Positions 12,086 through 36,033 of a stretch of 64,000 nt of DNA are shown piece by piece. Below the pieces are notes generated by a model. The model had not been told where the DNA came from. It was given only the letters and a program-made list of their open reading frames with translations, and did no database searches. This DNA comes from Paracentrotus lividus (Eukaryota > Echinodermata > Echinoidea > Camarodonta > Echinidae), in assembly GCA_940671915.1 (NCBI GenBank), contig CALNVZ010003426.1, positions 43,957,135 to 44,021,134 of the forward strand. Direction: 5' to 3'. The translations under genes were made by a program, and so were the position numbers. The stretch's first letter is position 1; each line of letters begins with the position of its first letter.

Positions 12086-12369
12086 CAGTGTGAAACAGAA
12101 CATCACCAATTGAACACTAACGTAAATCCATCTTCATACTGATAAATTCAAAAGTTTCCTCATATTCGACTGTAGGAACACACTACGTAATGGGACACTG
12201 TATCTTTTCCAGCAGAAATACAATTTTACATCGATAAGACACTAGACCAACGAGTAAGGAAACCAAAATAAGGTTCTAGGACATAATTATACGCAATGAC
12301 ACCCTACCTAGATATTCGACATTAGGATACCTATTCCCTAGGAAAACCACCCCTGGGACTACAACAGGG

Positions 12370-12930
12370 CAATAACCCCCCCCCCCCCCCCCCGGACAAT
12401 TACCCCTAATCCTAACCTTTGGTAGTTTTTCATCTTTTTTTCTTTTTTCTTTTTTACTTTATTTATTTATTTATATTTTTTGTGGACGTTAACGGATGTA
12501 TGCATAAACTAAATTACTACTTTTTATTGAACTTTTGCTAGTGCATTTTCTTATTATTATGATATTGTGATATTTAGAGTTGTTGTCATTTCATTGGTAT
12601 CGTTTATTTCATCATTTTGAAACATAATACATGGGTAATGAATTGAAATCAATTTAATACAAAAGTAGAAATATAATGAAAATCCCAGTAAAAGCAAAGG
12701 TTTGTTTGTTGTTGTTTTTGTTCAGGATACGTAAAATTGATTTATCCAAAATATCCCATATCATGTTGGTAACTTTTTGCCTTCTGACCACCTTAAGTTA
12801 CCTTGAATAATAAAGATTAACATTCATTCGTTAATTGGCGATCTGCAGGTCTTTGGTTCGATTTGGGGGTGACTATGTTTTTCTTCTTCTTCTTCTTCTT
12901 CTTCTCCTCCTTCTTCTTCTTCTTTTTAAG
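12370..12930. repeat. Homopolymer C run and (TTC)n tract in AT-rich DNA
   Basis: A run of about 17 C starts near 12378, and TTCTTCTTC repeats occupy about 12882-12926. Nothing else is recognised. Confidence 0.85.
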
Positions 12931-14600
12931 TTATTAACAAAAAACTAAAAAGGAGGGAAAACATAGATGATTCTAAATTAAAGCCTAATTTTCCTGTATC
13001 CCTAGCTTGTTTTGTTTTTCCGTTTGTTAGCTTACTGTATTCATCTGGGAGATTCATTCAGCAGACCCTCTTGAAATCTACTGCACCTTTCATCTTGCTC
13101 ACCTCTTATAATTTATGGGGCCTATTTATATTCCACTCTTTCATATTAAGACTTGGAATTACAACATCAAATAACTACAATGCGCAAAATATAGTCCTGT
13201 CGTTTTTTAAAAGCCAGTTTCTTTTAATAATATTTTTTTCTTTCTCAGAATACTTTTTTTTATATGTTGATGTTGTAGACATCACATGAAAACAAAATAC
13301 ATCATATTATATACATATATATTTCTCTTGACTACTTATATTTCATCTCTGTACATTGATCAAGAAGCTTATAGCAGAAATTATCTATACAACTTTGAAA
13401 ATATCTTTCGACATTGACCTTAAGAAAATAAGACATTACACACAATGCAATGCAATTGCATTCTTGTTACATATATGCACGTATATAAGCTATTCAATTA
13501 AGCATTTTGATATCCAAGAGTTGCATATAATTTCATTCGAGGTGCAAAAGCAAATTATTATTTGATAAACAAAAACAAAAAACATAGCAACCTACAAAAA
13601 GAAAAACATTATTTATTTTTAAAAAAATTCATACTAGAAGTCAAAGAGATAAAAAATAAAATGTGGTAGATGTAAATGAAATATAATTCATTTTATATGA
13701 CTGTATAAAATTATTTTTCATGGAGAAAAAATGGAGAACCGTGGAATAAAATGTACTCTTTCAAATGTATTGGTAAATATGCTCTCTCATACCTTACATA
13801 TTTTGTTTGAATACATTTTGAAATGAGACGTGATACCGTACAAAGAAACACCTGTCTGTCTTTAGTATTCATGACCTAGCTATAAGTGAACCCATCATTT
13901 ACTTGGAAATGGAACCGTTCAAATTGTTTACATTATCTAAGCATTTGACAACGAAGTTTTAAATGTCAATTGTGATTTCTACAATGCAGCATTACTATGT
14001 AAATTAAGAGGCGTATTATTACTTCGTATTGTATCATTTTACGTGGTAAGCCACTCCTTTACGATATCAATTATTATATGCACATTTACATATTTTGTCA
14101 TTACATACATGAACACCCTGGGAACATTGTTCCTTCAAGACAGTGGAATAGTTTCCCCAACAGTCGTGAACTTGGGCGAATTGCTGATTGTCGACACTAT
14201 TTCAAAATTTATTTGACGTGGAAATTTATTTTTTATTTATCTTCCCAAGAATGTACAGCTTATGTGCAACTCATACACCAGCCAGAAAGTAACAGAATAC
14301 AAAAAGTAAATAGGAGGATATTATCAAAACCGTTGTTAAATCAAAATTATGTATAATAAGCCTACCTATCACAAATTGTAAAGACTTATTCACATATTGC
14401 GAAATATAAATTATCATAATTAAATCAACAACATGCCAAACTACAATTCATACTTCAAATTTTATTCACGTGGTTTCCAATGTGTTTATTACATACCAGG
14501 ATCATGTAACTGTTACATGCCAGGGCACTGTTACTTTAACAGAAGATTTACAATTGTTATTGCAAATCGATAGTAGCCAATCAGGATCCTGCAAAAAGAA
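12931..14600. other. AT-rich DNA, no gene or repeat recognised
   Basis: Short frames only, none with splice signals or a familiar sequence. Confidence 0.4.
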
Positions 14601-14621
14601 TGCCTCACTCTGAACCAATCA

Positions 14622-14760
14622 GGGGAGCGTTTCATCAAAGGACTTGTCGGACGTTTTATCCGACAAACTGTTATAAGCTACTGAAATGCTTGCATCTGAT
14701 TGGCTGAGAGCAAATTTGTCGGATAAAATGTCCGACAAGTCCTTTGATGTAATGCCCCCC
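14622..14760. mobile_element. MITE with ~45-bp terminal inverted repeats
   Basis: The left end reads GGGGAGCGTTTCATCAAAGG, then ACTTGTCGGACGTTTTATCC. The right end (14716-14760) is its reverse complement with few differences (TTGTCGGATAAAATGTCCG, CCTTTGATGTAATGCCCC). The spacer is only about 50 bp. No coding sequence. It stands 50 bp before the larger TIR element. Confidence 0.8.
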
Positions 14761-15528
14761 AGAATTAAATGTTGTTTCATATTTGCAAAGGGCCGTTACT
14801 ACTAATGGTAGGGGAGACCGGGGACAAATGTAACACGGGGCAATTGTAACAGAGGCTCCCATTCCTAGCAGAAACACGCTATAAAACTAAAATTTGTAGA
14901 GAACATGCGCATAATGCGCTCCACATGCGTGTATGAGGTTGCAAGTTAGCCGGTCGTGGAACTTTCTACAGCGGAAACACCGTCTTTTTTTGAGCATCAA
15001 AAGTAATATTTCACATTCCATTGTTTTTCTTGGACAAATATGTGGAGAGCTACGGCTGTCATTTGTATATTTAGAAGGTATATTCCTTAGGCATATTTTG
15101 CTGAGTTTCAACGACGAATACCGAAGCTAAGATAGAAAAAAATCTCTCCAATATGGTCACCTCTGCAGGGCAATTGTAACAAGCTGTTTAAATTGCCTCT
15201 TTCTGTTAAGTAACTCCCGTATAGGAACTCGGTAAAGCAGATTTCCGCTGAATCAACACGAAGCTATTAAATAACGCAATCTAGGGCCGCGCGAGCGTTT
15301 TTTGGAAGTGGAGGGGCTGAGCGCAAGTGGGAGGGAGTGGGGGGGGGGGCTGAACAGACTAAAATCGCACAAATGTATGGTCATTTTTCCGTTTTTGTAC
15401 ACGTTCGCTGACGAAGCCCTCCAGGCTCCGTGCCCTGCAAATTAACATAAAAAACATTCAATTGTCCCGGAATTTGTTGCTTCCTAAAGTATAATTAAAA
15501 TAATCAGAAACTCTGAACCATGGAGCTA

Positions 15529-15702
15529 GTATTAGAGACGTCTCCGAGACGTCCTCCAAGACGTCTCCGTGACAATTTAATTTAAAAAAATCCGTCGCGA
15601 AATTCAGGAGACGTCTCGGAGACGTCTCTAATACTATTGATCCGCGGGAGACAAGATTCCTATTCTGTCGCGGAGACGTCTCCGCGAAGTGAGATAGCAC
15701 CC
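15529..15702. mobile_element. GAGACGTCTC-family MITE, copy 2 (left end truncated)
   Basis: Ends with the family terminus AGTGAGATAGCACCC at 15702 and contains repeated GAGACGTCTC palindromes. The left terminus GGGTGCTATCTCAC is missing. Inserted inside the 14811-17673 element. Confidence 0.75.
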
Positions 15703-15705
15703 TTA

Positions 15706-16565
15706 GCTCAAGCATCATAACACTTTGAATGTATCCAATTATAATGCTATCAAAAACAAAAGGTAACGAACACATTATAACCTCCGACATGAAAATTAGG
15801 GTGGTATCTCACTTCGCGGAGACGTCTCCACGACAGAATAGAAATTTCGTCTCCGGCGATGGATAAATAATATTAGAAACGTATCCGAGACGTCTCGGAG
15901 ACGTCTCCTAAATCCGGAGACGGATTTTTTTTGATAAATTGTGGCGGAGACGTCTCGGAGACGTCTCCGCGATATGGGAGACGTTTAATACATTCTGTCC
16001 GTCGCGAAACAAAATTTTCTATTCTTTCGCGAGACGTCTCCGCAAAGTGAGATACCAGAGCCTCAAGTTTTATTCTTGTGTTGTTGTTGTTGTTGTTTTT
16101 AATAATTTATATTACTTTACTGGAAAAGAAAAAAGTAAAAAAATATGAAGAGAGTGACAGGAGTAGAACATGGATATAAGAAAAATAGCAAAGAAAGCCT
16201 CGTTCATAAGCTCAAGTTCAGAACTTTATAACTTTGAATGTATTGTCGATTATTATGCTTTACAAAAACAAAAGGTAACATACCTATAATCTCAGACAGA
16301 CATGAAAATTCAATAACTTTGAACATATCTTCTATACGTTTTGTTAGATGCCAATGAAATATTGATATTTCTGAAAAAAGTGCCTTTAAGTTTGTTTATC
16401 ATTTGTTTCACTGTAATCAGAGCCTCAAGTTTGTTATTCTTATTTTTTTAATATTTATATCACTTACTAGAGAACTTAATTCAGAACTCATAACTTTGAT
16501 GTAATTCAATTATAGTTTCTTTTTTTACAAGGACCAAGGTAACCTTATCTATGAGTCAAACATGA
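15706..16565. repeat. Three diverged internal repeats (AACAAAAGGTAAC units)
   Basis: The block CTCAAG...CATAACTTTGAATGTAT...AAAAACAAAAGGTAAC...GACATGAAAATT occurs at about 15706-15797, 16208-16320 and 16480-16565. The leader AGAGCCTCAAGTTT recurs at 16055 and 16420, giving a ~360-bp period. They are tandem copies within the 2.86-kb transposon, the first two separated by MITE copy 3. Confidence 0.65.
15799..16056. mobile_element. GAGACGTCTC-family MITE, copy 3
   Basis: Begins GGGTGGTATCTCACTTCGCG after a TA and runs through several CGGAGACGTCTCCG-like palindromes to GTGAGATACC. The right end is slightly diverged. Together with copy 2 it interrupts the internal repeat units of the host element. 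Confidence 0.75.
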
Positions 16566-16739
16566 GGAATATAACTGGGAAAAATATGATTTTATTTCAT
16601 TTTATTCGTACTCGACTGTTCAGTATAACACATAAAAGAACCACTGACAGATAGCCATGAAACGCAAAAGGCCTATTACATGGGTCATATAAAAGGGAAA
16701 GAGAATAGGGACCCCGACTTGTTTTTTTATTAAAAAACG

Positions 16740-17060
16740 CACATAAAAAGAAAGAAAGAAGAAAGAGGAAGGAAGAGAAGGAGAGGAGGAGAGAGAGAGA
16801 GAGAGGGGGGGGGGGCAGATAGGAAAGTAAAAAATAAGAGGGAGGTGAATGAAGAAAAAGAAAGATAGAAAAAAAAGAACAGAGGAGAGAAAGGAGGTAG
16901 GGATGGCAGCCCCCATAAAAAAAAAATATATTTCAATATATACTACTGAAAATATATGTGCATACGTTTTTGTAAAGGGCAAAGACTATTGATTTTGCCA
17001 AGAAAAAAATGGCGTAATTTTGAAGATTGATTTACAACAAAAAAAAGAAAAAAAAAAAAA
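16740..17060. repeat. GA-rich/A-rich low-complexity tract
   Basis: Purine-rich (GA)n with a G10 run near 16806 and an A-run near 17047-17064. The 120-codon minus-strand frame is repeat-derived. Confidence 0.8.
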
Positions 17061-17675
17061 AAAAGCTGTAATTTTACTTCTTCTCAGAAATGTATCACTT
17101 ATTTTTGCAAGAATGCGTTATAGTCAATAGGCGTAAACCTAAAATAAAGTTTATACAACAGTTGTCAGTTAAAAGATATATTGTGTAGGTACAAAGGTAG
17201 ATAAGAACCAAAATAAGATTAATGAAGGTTTCTAATTCTACAGTAAAGGGGAAGCCAAACAACCTAAAAAAAAAAAAAAAAACATACATAACTGTCCTTT
17301 CATGCATATAACAAGTGGAAAATGTAATATAAATGGTCAAGCATTGTCATGTTTCATTATAATTAGTTTTGTGGTTAATGATGTTTATATTTCATGTGCA
17401 AGCTTTGATAAAGAAAAACAAAATGTTAACAAGTTCATGTGTTACAATTGCCCGCACGTCGTTACAATGCCCTCGTCACGGGGCACATTGTAACACTCGA
17501 CCTCTTGTTTTGAAATGGTAATGGCTTCAAATGACTTGTTTTAACTTACCCAACCTATTCATATGTCAAACTAGATATAATTCATTTTATTTCGTTTTAA
17601 GCAAGTATTTAGCTTCAATAAAGCTGATAGGTCAAATTTGGAAAAAACTGTTACAATTGCCCCAGGTCTCCCCTA

Positions 17676-18600
17676 CAGAGCTTTCAACGTTGTAAATTAA
17701 ACATGGCACAAATGATAACTTAAGCACAGTACTCTGCAACTTTTGTCTAAAGAAAAAAAAAAACTATCAAAATATTTTCTACTTGTTTGTTGTTTTCATT
17801 TCCTCTTTCCCCTCTCTTTTCTTCAGTTATATAAAAGCATCCTATCCCGTCCCCGCATAATTTCAGTCGAAACCTTTTAAAAATGATGTCAGTGACGAAT
17901 TTGATAAGGATAACAATATTATTATTTTAAAAAAGCTACATGGAATCCGTTTGTATAATCAGAAAATTTCGGAAACTCGCACGGGATCTATTATTATGTG
18001 CAAACATATTCATGTGACACTTTGAAACTGAAGGAGTGAAAACTAAACTTAGAAAAGTACATCCCATTTAACAAGCAGAACAAAAGAGGACGCTGTGTAA
18101 TATTTAGACCAGACCAAATTGATTTTCTATTTTTGCTTTCTTGAACTAAACAGAGTGTAGCTTTAGAAATGGACGTTACCCAGTTGATTAAGATGAAATG
18201 GAAAAGTACTCGTCGCGAAAGATAGAATGTTTAGAGATTTCTTGCCTTCCTCTATATGGGGCGCAGTATACACAAATGAATCTTTAGTATGCCCCCGAAA
18301 AAATAGTTATTATCACAAAACCCATTAGATTGATGATTATGGTTGCTACTAACAATTAAAGGAATCCTATGAACCAGGCTGCACATCACAATTGGTTAGT
18401 AACCATTAGTACATGTTTGGTAATGAGTTAAAAGAAAGGTTAATTGAAAAGGGATTTGATACGATCACACATTTCACAAGTTTGGTCCAATTTTGACAAA
18501 TTTTAAAGTAAGATTATTAATATAATTTTTTCTTTAATTAATCTACGGTAAACTGGAAGTGTGTACCGTTGACCATTACGACAACATGGAAGAATTCAAG
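17676..18600. other. AT-rich DNA downstream of the PRR5-like gene; no gene seen
   Basis: Probably contains the 3' UTR of the minus-strand gene. An ATTAAA hexamer on the minus strand lies near 18531-18536, a possible but unproven polyadenylation signal. Confidence 0.35.
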
Positions 18601-18618
18601 TTGAAAAGTCAACCATCG

Positions 18619-30401
<11,783 letters not shown>

Positions 30402-30445
30402 TCGAATTCTGCATCAAATGGCACACTTCTGCCTCTGTCTCTTTT

Positions 30446-30448
30446 CCT

Positions 30449-30504
<56 letters not shown>

Positions 30505-30530
30505 TTTTCACTTTCTCTCTCTCTCTCTCC
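30446..30530. repeat. (CT)n microsatellite
   Basis: CTCTCT from 30451 to 30500 and again at 30512-30528. The three overlapping plus-strand frames are translations of it. Confidence 0.95.
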
Positions 30531-30856
30531 GAACTATACCGCAACCATTGGAGACAAAGCACATCTTATGAGACTTCATGCCCCAGAAATTGGAGCATCG
30601 TTTAACATTTCACGATGAGTTTTCAGAAATCTCTTCATCCACGAGTCAAAGCAGAGCGAGTCTTGTGAAGTTAATATCACTCGATTGGCATTATACCCTC
30701 AGTGAAACAAGATACAATATCGTATAGCCTCGTAAGACACGAACTAGATTGACTCCGGAAAAGCCAATTCCAAGTCTGATATATATATTCAAGTCTCCAT
30801 CTTTGTTTTTAACAATGAAACACCCAAATGAATATTGAACATTACGATTTTATATA

Positions 30857-31791
30857 CAGAGTGAGTCAATAAAAATGTCCCACCTTTTTGAAACTCTCTT
30901 GTGAGAAAGTATGAATATTAAATCATGGGTTTAATGATATGTGCTGGTAGAGCCATCCTCCTAGCATATATTGGTACAATTTTCGTTTGGATCTTTGCAC
31001 GCATGACTGAATAACAGACAATCTTCAGAAGACGGTAAGAACTCACTTGCGCAAAATGGCTTGGTGAAGAATACAAAATTGAGAATTTATTACTTATGTG
31101 CACGCACATAGAAACACACCCACACATACCCTCATTTACACATACACAAAGCACAAACACACTCATACCCTCACCACACACACCCACATTCACCCTCCAC
31201 ATACACATACACACGCACATACGCTGTCTCATCCATATCAGCACACAAAGCACATACACACCCACACCCTCACCACACACACCCATATACACCCTCCACA
31301 CAAATACACAAACACACACACCCTCACTCAAAATCACAAACAGTTGTTAGGGAATTACTACGTCCCAAACATTCAGTGATGGTCTTTGTAAACAGAACGT
31401 CAAAAAGAACATTTATTTGTGAATAATTGTTTAATGTGTACGTGGGTGAGGTTGTGATGATGTGCGTGTGTGTGTGTGTGTGTGTGTGTGAGGGAGGATG
31501 GGTGTTTGGGATGTGTCTATGTGATGAGAGGGTGAGTGGAAATGTGTTTACACATATTATTTCGACATTTGCTTTTAATCTTCATCCAGCCACTTGGCGC
31601 AAGTGAGATCTTACCGTCTTCCGAAGATTGTCTGTAATTCAGTCATGCGTGCAAAGATCCAAATGAAAATGGTACCAACATATGCTAGAAGGATTACTTT
31701 ACCGAGAAATATCATAAAACCCATGATTGAATGTTCATACTTTTTACAAGACACCTTCAAAATGACGGGACATTATTATTGACTCACTCTG
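30857..31791. mobile_element. Mariner-type inverted-repeat element with ~205-bp arms
   Basis: Outer ends CAGAGTGAGTCAATAAAAAT and ATTATTATTGACTCACTCTG, each flanked by TA, match the Tc1/mariner terminal style. The arms 30857-31064 and 31586-31791 are inverted copies (roughly 80-85% by eye). Both translate to similar peptides (KIVCNSVMRAKIQ type), but differences are mostly replacement changes, so the arms are not maintained as protein. Imperfect (CA)n fills 31095-31345 and a (GT)n lies at 31465-31490. No transposase. Confidence 0.82.
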
Positions 31792-31799
31792 TATAGACC

Positions 31800-34500
31800 T
31801 AGAAATATTATGATCACGTGATTTGTTTACATGCTGGTATTTATCGTTTCACATTTTGATTTTATTTGTTTTGGAGAGAATTTGGATTTAAATCTAAACC
31901 CTAAGACTTAAAATTCAATCCTAAAGATTTTAATTTTTCGAGATTTTATTTTTTTATTTTCCTCAGACATCTTTAAATTTAAAATATAAATCCTTAATTG
32001 GACAGTTGGATTGCTACCTATCTACAGTCGTTCAGGATTTATTTTAAATCCTCGAAATTTAGAGTGTGTACATGTTAATGGTGCGTAATATAAGCAAATA
32101 ATTATCAATAATGTTTGAATAAAATAAAAGGTAAACCAGTCTCACTCCTCACAATCAATAATGCATGTCTATAGAGAAGATAGAATAATTGGAAAACACG
32201 ACAATGGTAACGCCCCCTGAATATCCCCTCGCACCGATCTTGCTGGTAATAATGTACAGCTTGACATCATCGTATTATAAGGGCAAGAAGGATCATAACT
32301 AACGTACAGTCACACGGACATTATGCCGTTGTTGCTCCGAACAGGCACTAATCTGCTCGAGAAATTTATATGTTTGACAGCACATGTGTTTACGTTATTC
32401 ACCGTGCTGGGATGTGTTTAGGTATTATGATTGATGTGACGTATCGCTTGGAATTATCAGGCATTCATATCACTATAGGGGATTGCATCGGAAGAAGCTG
32501 TGAATAGATTCAATATTGCACAAAAGTTATGTCATATTTGACGATGTCGAGAATATACAGTGCACATGAACATGATGGATGTTTCAATTACTATACTGAT
32601 GCTATCGTATGTAAATGTGATGTAGAGCTTCTGAATTGTGTAGTGTAAACAACAAAATATTTTGTGTTACTTTTCTTAATAAATGAATGTTATTTTCAGT
32701 GTGTCAAATAACTGCATTAATGCTGTATGCGATTGCAAAATTTCAATGTTACTTAAGTTACAAGGGCAAAGCGTTTAAAAGAGAGCATCGAAATTAACGA
32801 AAACCTCTTAAGAATTACTGGTCATAACATGCCCATACTGCCTACAAAGCCTCAAGGACGAAGTAGAAATTGATTCAAAAGAAGCCATTAGATATATCCG
32901 TTCATGACCTGGAAAGCTTAAGTTCTAATCAAACCTTTTCACGGCCTTCAAAAGATAGAGCACTTTGAGGAACCAGTATCCCCATAGTAATTATATTACG
33001 TACAAGGGGGCAGAGATAGATGCAGAGAGGGTATTCCTCCGTCCTTTAAAAGGACGTATTCATCGCCTGGGGGTTATGATTATGATGAAAACGATGTGTC
33101 GGTATACGAAAGGAGCATCCAAAGTCAAATACGGAACGCTTGCTGAAAAAGCTTTGATTATAATAATAATTCTGGACCGCAGTTATTTGCCAAAATATTT
33201 TGACGATTGCTTAAAGGAGCTTTGTTTTTACCATTTACCTTTGATTGTATATAAATTACGCCATATGTTTTCCAATCATCACTATCCCCGACCGACCCCC
33301 CCCCCCCCATCCTTAAAAAATTGTAAAAAAAATCAATGAATTATTCAATAAGTAAAATATATATATATATATGTGAGTATTCGAAGCTATTAATATCTTT
33401 CTCAATCCGTGTTTCCCCCTTTCTACCTTGTGTCAACTTGATAAGAATAATTGATTGATCAATCTGCTGATAATTGAAAAGAATATTAATATTCCTTGGT
33501 TGATGTTCATTGCATACGCTAGCCTATCTAGCAGACGCCATTGCGTGGAATACAACATGGTTGCAAGGACAGTGGAATGCATTAACCTTGAAGAAACATC
33601 TGCTATGTAAAATCCATATTAAGCTGATATTAGTTGAAATAATGAATCTTGCCACATTTCCATGTACATGTATCCCTGTTGCATTCGTTATCTTCCCCAG
33701 ATGTGAACTTAGCAAGATAAAAATATGATTTCAAAGCAGTTATCATAATTGTTTTTGTCATTATTTTTTTCAGAAATGTGATTCCTTTGCGGCTTTTGTC
33801 AGGAAATGGGGCAAATATTATTAATATTTTATTGTTATAAGAAATACAATTTGATGCAAGGGTTGCCATTTCTCATCTGTTTATTCTTCGTTCGAGATAT
33901 TGCATATCAAATCAATATTTAATTTCATTATCAACAAAGACGTAATGCAAGTTCGGTAGTTGAAAACGATGGAAACATACAGGTAAATGACATCCAGGCA
34001 TTATTTTTACCATTTCATACCGAACTAATTTCACCTCAATATAAATACATGTGAAACATTTTAAAAGTTACGTGATTATAATCATTGGAGGGCGACAGGC
34101 TGCGGTTCAGTGGTTACAAACCAAAAAAAGAAACCAAGGGACACAGGTCACGTGACCAAGGCCCTCTAGCATTAGAGGTATGCAAGAGGGCCAAGTTAGG
34201 GAACGGTGCTCCACCCAGTAGGTCCAGTTTCATGTTATATTGGTTCCATACACAAGATCTGGTAATCACAGCCTGTCCCCACCGTCGATTCACGGCGCTC
34301 TTGGCCATTTTCCCCCTGGAGGCATTTGGGAAATGAGTATAATACTTGAGCAGAAGAAAACAAACAATCCCATACATCCTCCAAATTGTAGAAAAAAATC
34401 ATTACAAGAACAGTGCTAAACTTAATCAACTGTTATCAACAAAATAAAAAAACAATCTGAAATATTCAAGCCCCATCAAGTTAACAAACAAACTTAAAAC
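31800..34500. other. AT-rich DNA without supported gene
   Basis: A frame at 32965-33339 and others have no splice signals or known motif. A GC-richer patch at 34085-34340 is open on both strands and unrecognised. It could be a decayed element. Confidence 0.4.
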
Positions 34501-34529
34501 TTAAAATGTCATCGAACAAGCCTAATGAT

Positions 34530-34930
34530 ATTGTCCATAACCAAGCCCAACCAACCATCCATGTCAATATTAAGCCCAGCCAACCAACCATGTCTATAAC
34601 AAGCCCAACCAACCAACCATGTCAATAGCAAGCTCAACCAACCATCCATGTCAATAGCAAGCCAAACCATCCATCCAAGTCAATAATCAAGCCCAACCAA
34701 CCAACCATGTCTATAACAAGCCCAACCAACCAACCATGTCAATATCAAGCCCACCCGACCATTCATGTCAATAAGCCCAACCAACCAACCATGTCTACGA
34801 CAAGCCTAACCAGCCACCCATCTTAATAACAAGCCCAACCAACCATCCATGCCAATATCAAGCCCAACCAACCACCCGTGACAATAACAAGCCCAACTGA
34901 ACTCCATTTCAATAGCAAGCAATGTCAATA
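34530..34930. repeat. Minisatellite, ~33-37 bp unit (AAGCCCAACCAACCAACCATG)
   Basis: About 11 units of AAGCCCAACCAACCA followed by TCCATGTCAATA or CATGTCTATAAC. Units differ by whole CCAA insertions. The Gly/Trp-rich minus-strand frame is an artefact. Confidence 0.9.
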
Positions 34931-35979
34931 TAAAGTCCAACCAAACAAGGTCCTCTTTCATAAAATGTTTCCATTGAACCGCAAGTTTTAAAAAAATTAA
35001 GTGCAACTCCTCTCACAATTAAATGCCCTTTTCCTTCAATCAGAACTTTAAAGAAAAGTCGATGCACTTCCTGTGCCTTACACCAAGCCACGTTAATAAC
35101 TGCATAAGATTTCAGTAGCACCCATTGGAATTTTACGGAAAAGGCCAGACATGATACTTGTAAAAAGGTAGCAACATTTATCAATAACATGTAACTCAGA
35201 TAAATTGAAAAAGCAATCCAGTTCAAATTCTGCATTCATCTATGATTTTTGACAGCCGCCTCCTCCCCTCCAGTCACATGCCAAGTATTTCATGCAATAG
35301 AAGGGAACCAACAAAGTTCCAACAATCGTCGAGGAATAGACGGATGGGAGGATGGAAAATCATTGCTTCTCGAACGGAGTCCATGATGAGAATGATTTTA
35401 CTTCATGCACTAGCTTCCACAAATGCAAGTCTAAAGTTTACGCGTGGGAAAGTATGCCAGGGCTCATTATGATTAGCCGGCAAATGTGTAAACTACTCAA
35501 CTGACCTATTTAATTGCATTCTCTCACAATTGCCTTTTTTGTTATTGTTCAACCAAAATAAACATATTCTTGTTAATTGTTTGTTGTTTAATTTTGTTTC
35601 TTTTCATTTATCTATGTATTTCTATATACCAAATTATACTTTGTACTAAACGAGATGACGAGAATGACAAAATATCAACAAATAAAGGGGTGTCGTTATA
35701 CTGAGCAGCCCCCAGATTTCGATCGGACATGAACACATCATATCAAAATTATAATAGACCTATCTAAAAGAAAATTAAAAAGGAAGAAAAGAACATGTTT
35801 CAGTGGGGAAACTGATGAGTACACACCCATTTGGAATTTAACAAGTCCAAAGTTTCTTTGACTTAACAGGAAAAGAACAAGAGCAAACGAATGCATTTCT
35901 GTTCTAAATTTGATCATAAGCAGCCTCGTTAGCGCTTAGAACGAATCATAAGACTCACAATCTCGATACATTTCGATAG

Positions 35980-36000
35980 CGGGTTAGCCAATCAGCGCCG
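35980..36000 (+). promoter_or_regulatory. CCAAT-box promoter region of the small plus-strand gene
   Basis: GCCAATCAGCG lies about 45 bp before the start codon at 36034, in a locally GC/CpG-richer patch. CCAAT boxes of this form are common in TATA-less animal promoters. Its use here is inferred. Confidence 0.4.
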
Positions 36001-36033
36001 TCAATTCTATCGAGAATTATCGAAAATTGACTA

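Larger units (their letters stand above)
14811..17673. mobile_element. 2.86-kb TIR transposon, non-autonomous or decayed
   Basis: The left end GGGGAGACCGGGGACAAATG and GGGGCAATTGTAACA is mirrored at the right end by TGTTACAATTGCCCC..GGTCTCCCC. TA flanks both ends, which suggests a TA target duplication. Further subterminal copies of CAATTGTAACA lie at 15170 and, inverted, at 17440-17495. The interior holds two GAGACGTCTC MITEs, three diverged internal repeats and a long GA/poly-T region. No long frame resembles a transposase. Confidence 0.7.

Noticed and set aside
12838-12880. tRNA-like B box (GGTTCGATTTG)
   Set aside because: Only 9 of 11 consensus bases match and no A box or cloverleaf can be drawn upstream.
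31594-31782. Peptide shared by both arms of the 30857-31791 element
   Set aside because: Differences between arms are mostly amino-acid-changing, so there is no sign of selection for a protein.
32965-33339. 124-codon plus-strand frame
   Set aside because: No acceptor/donor, isoleucine runs from ATA/ATT repeats and a proline run from a C homopolymer.
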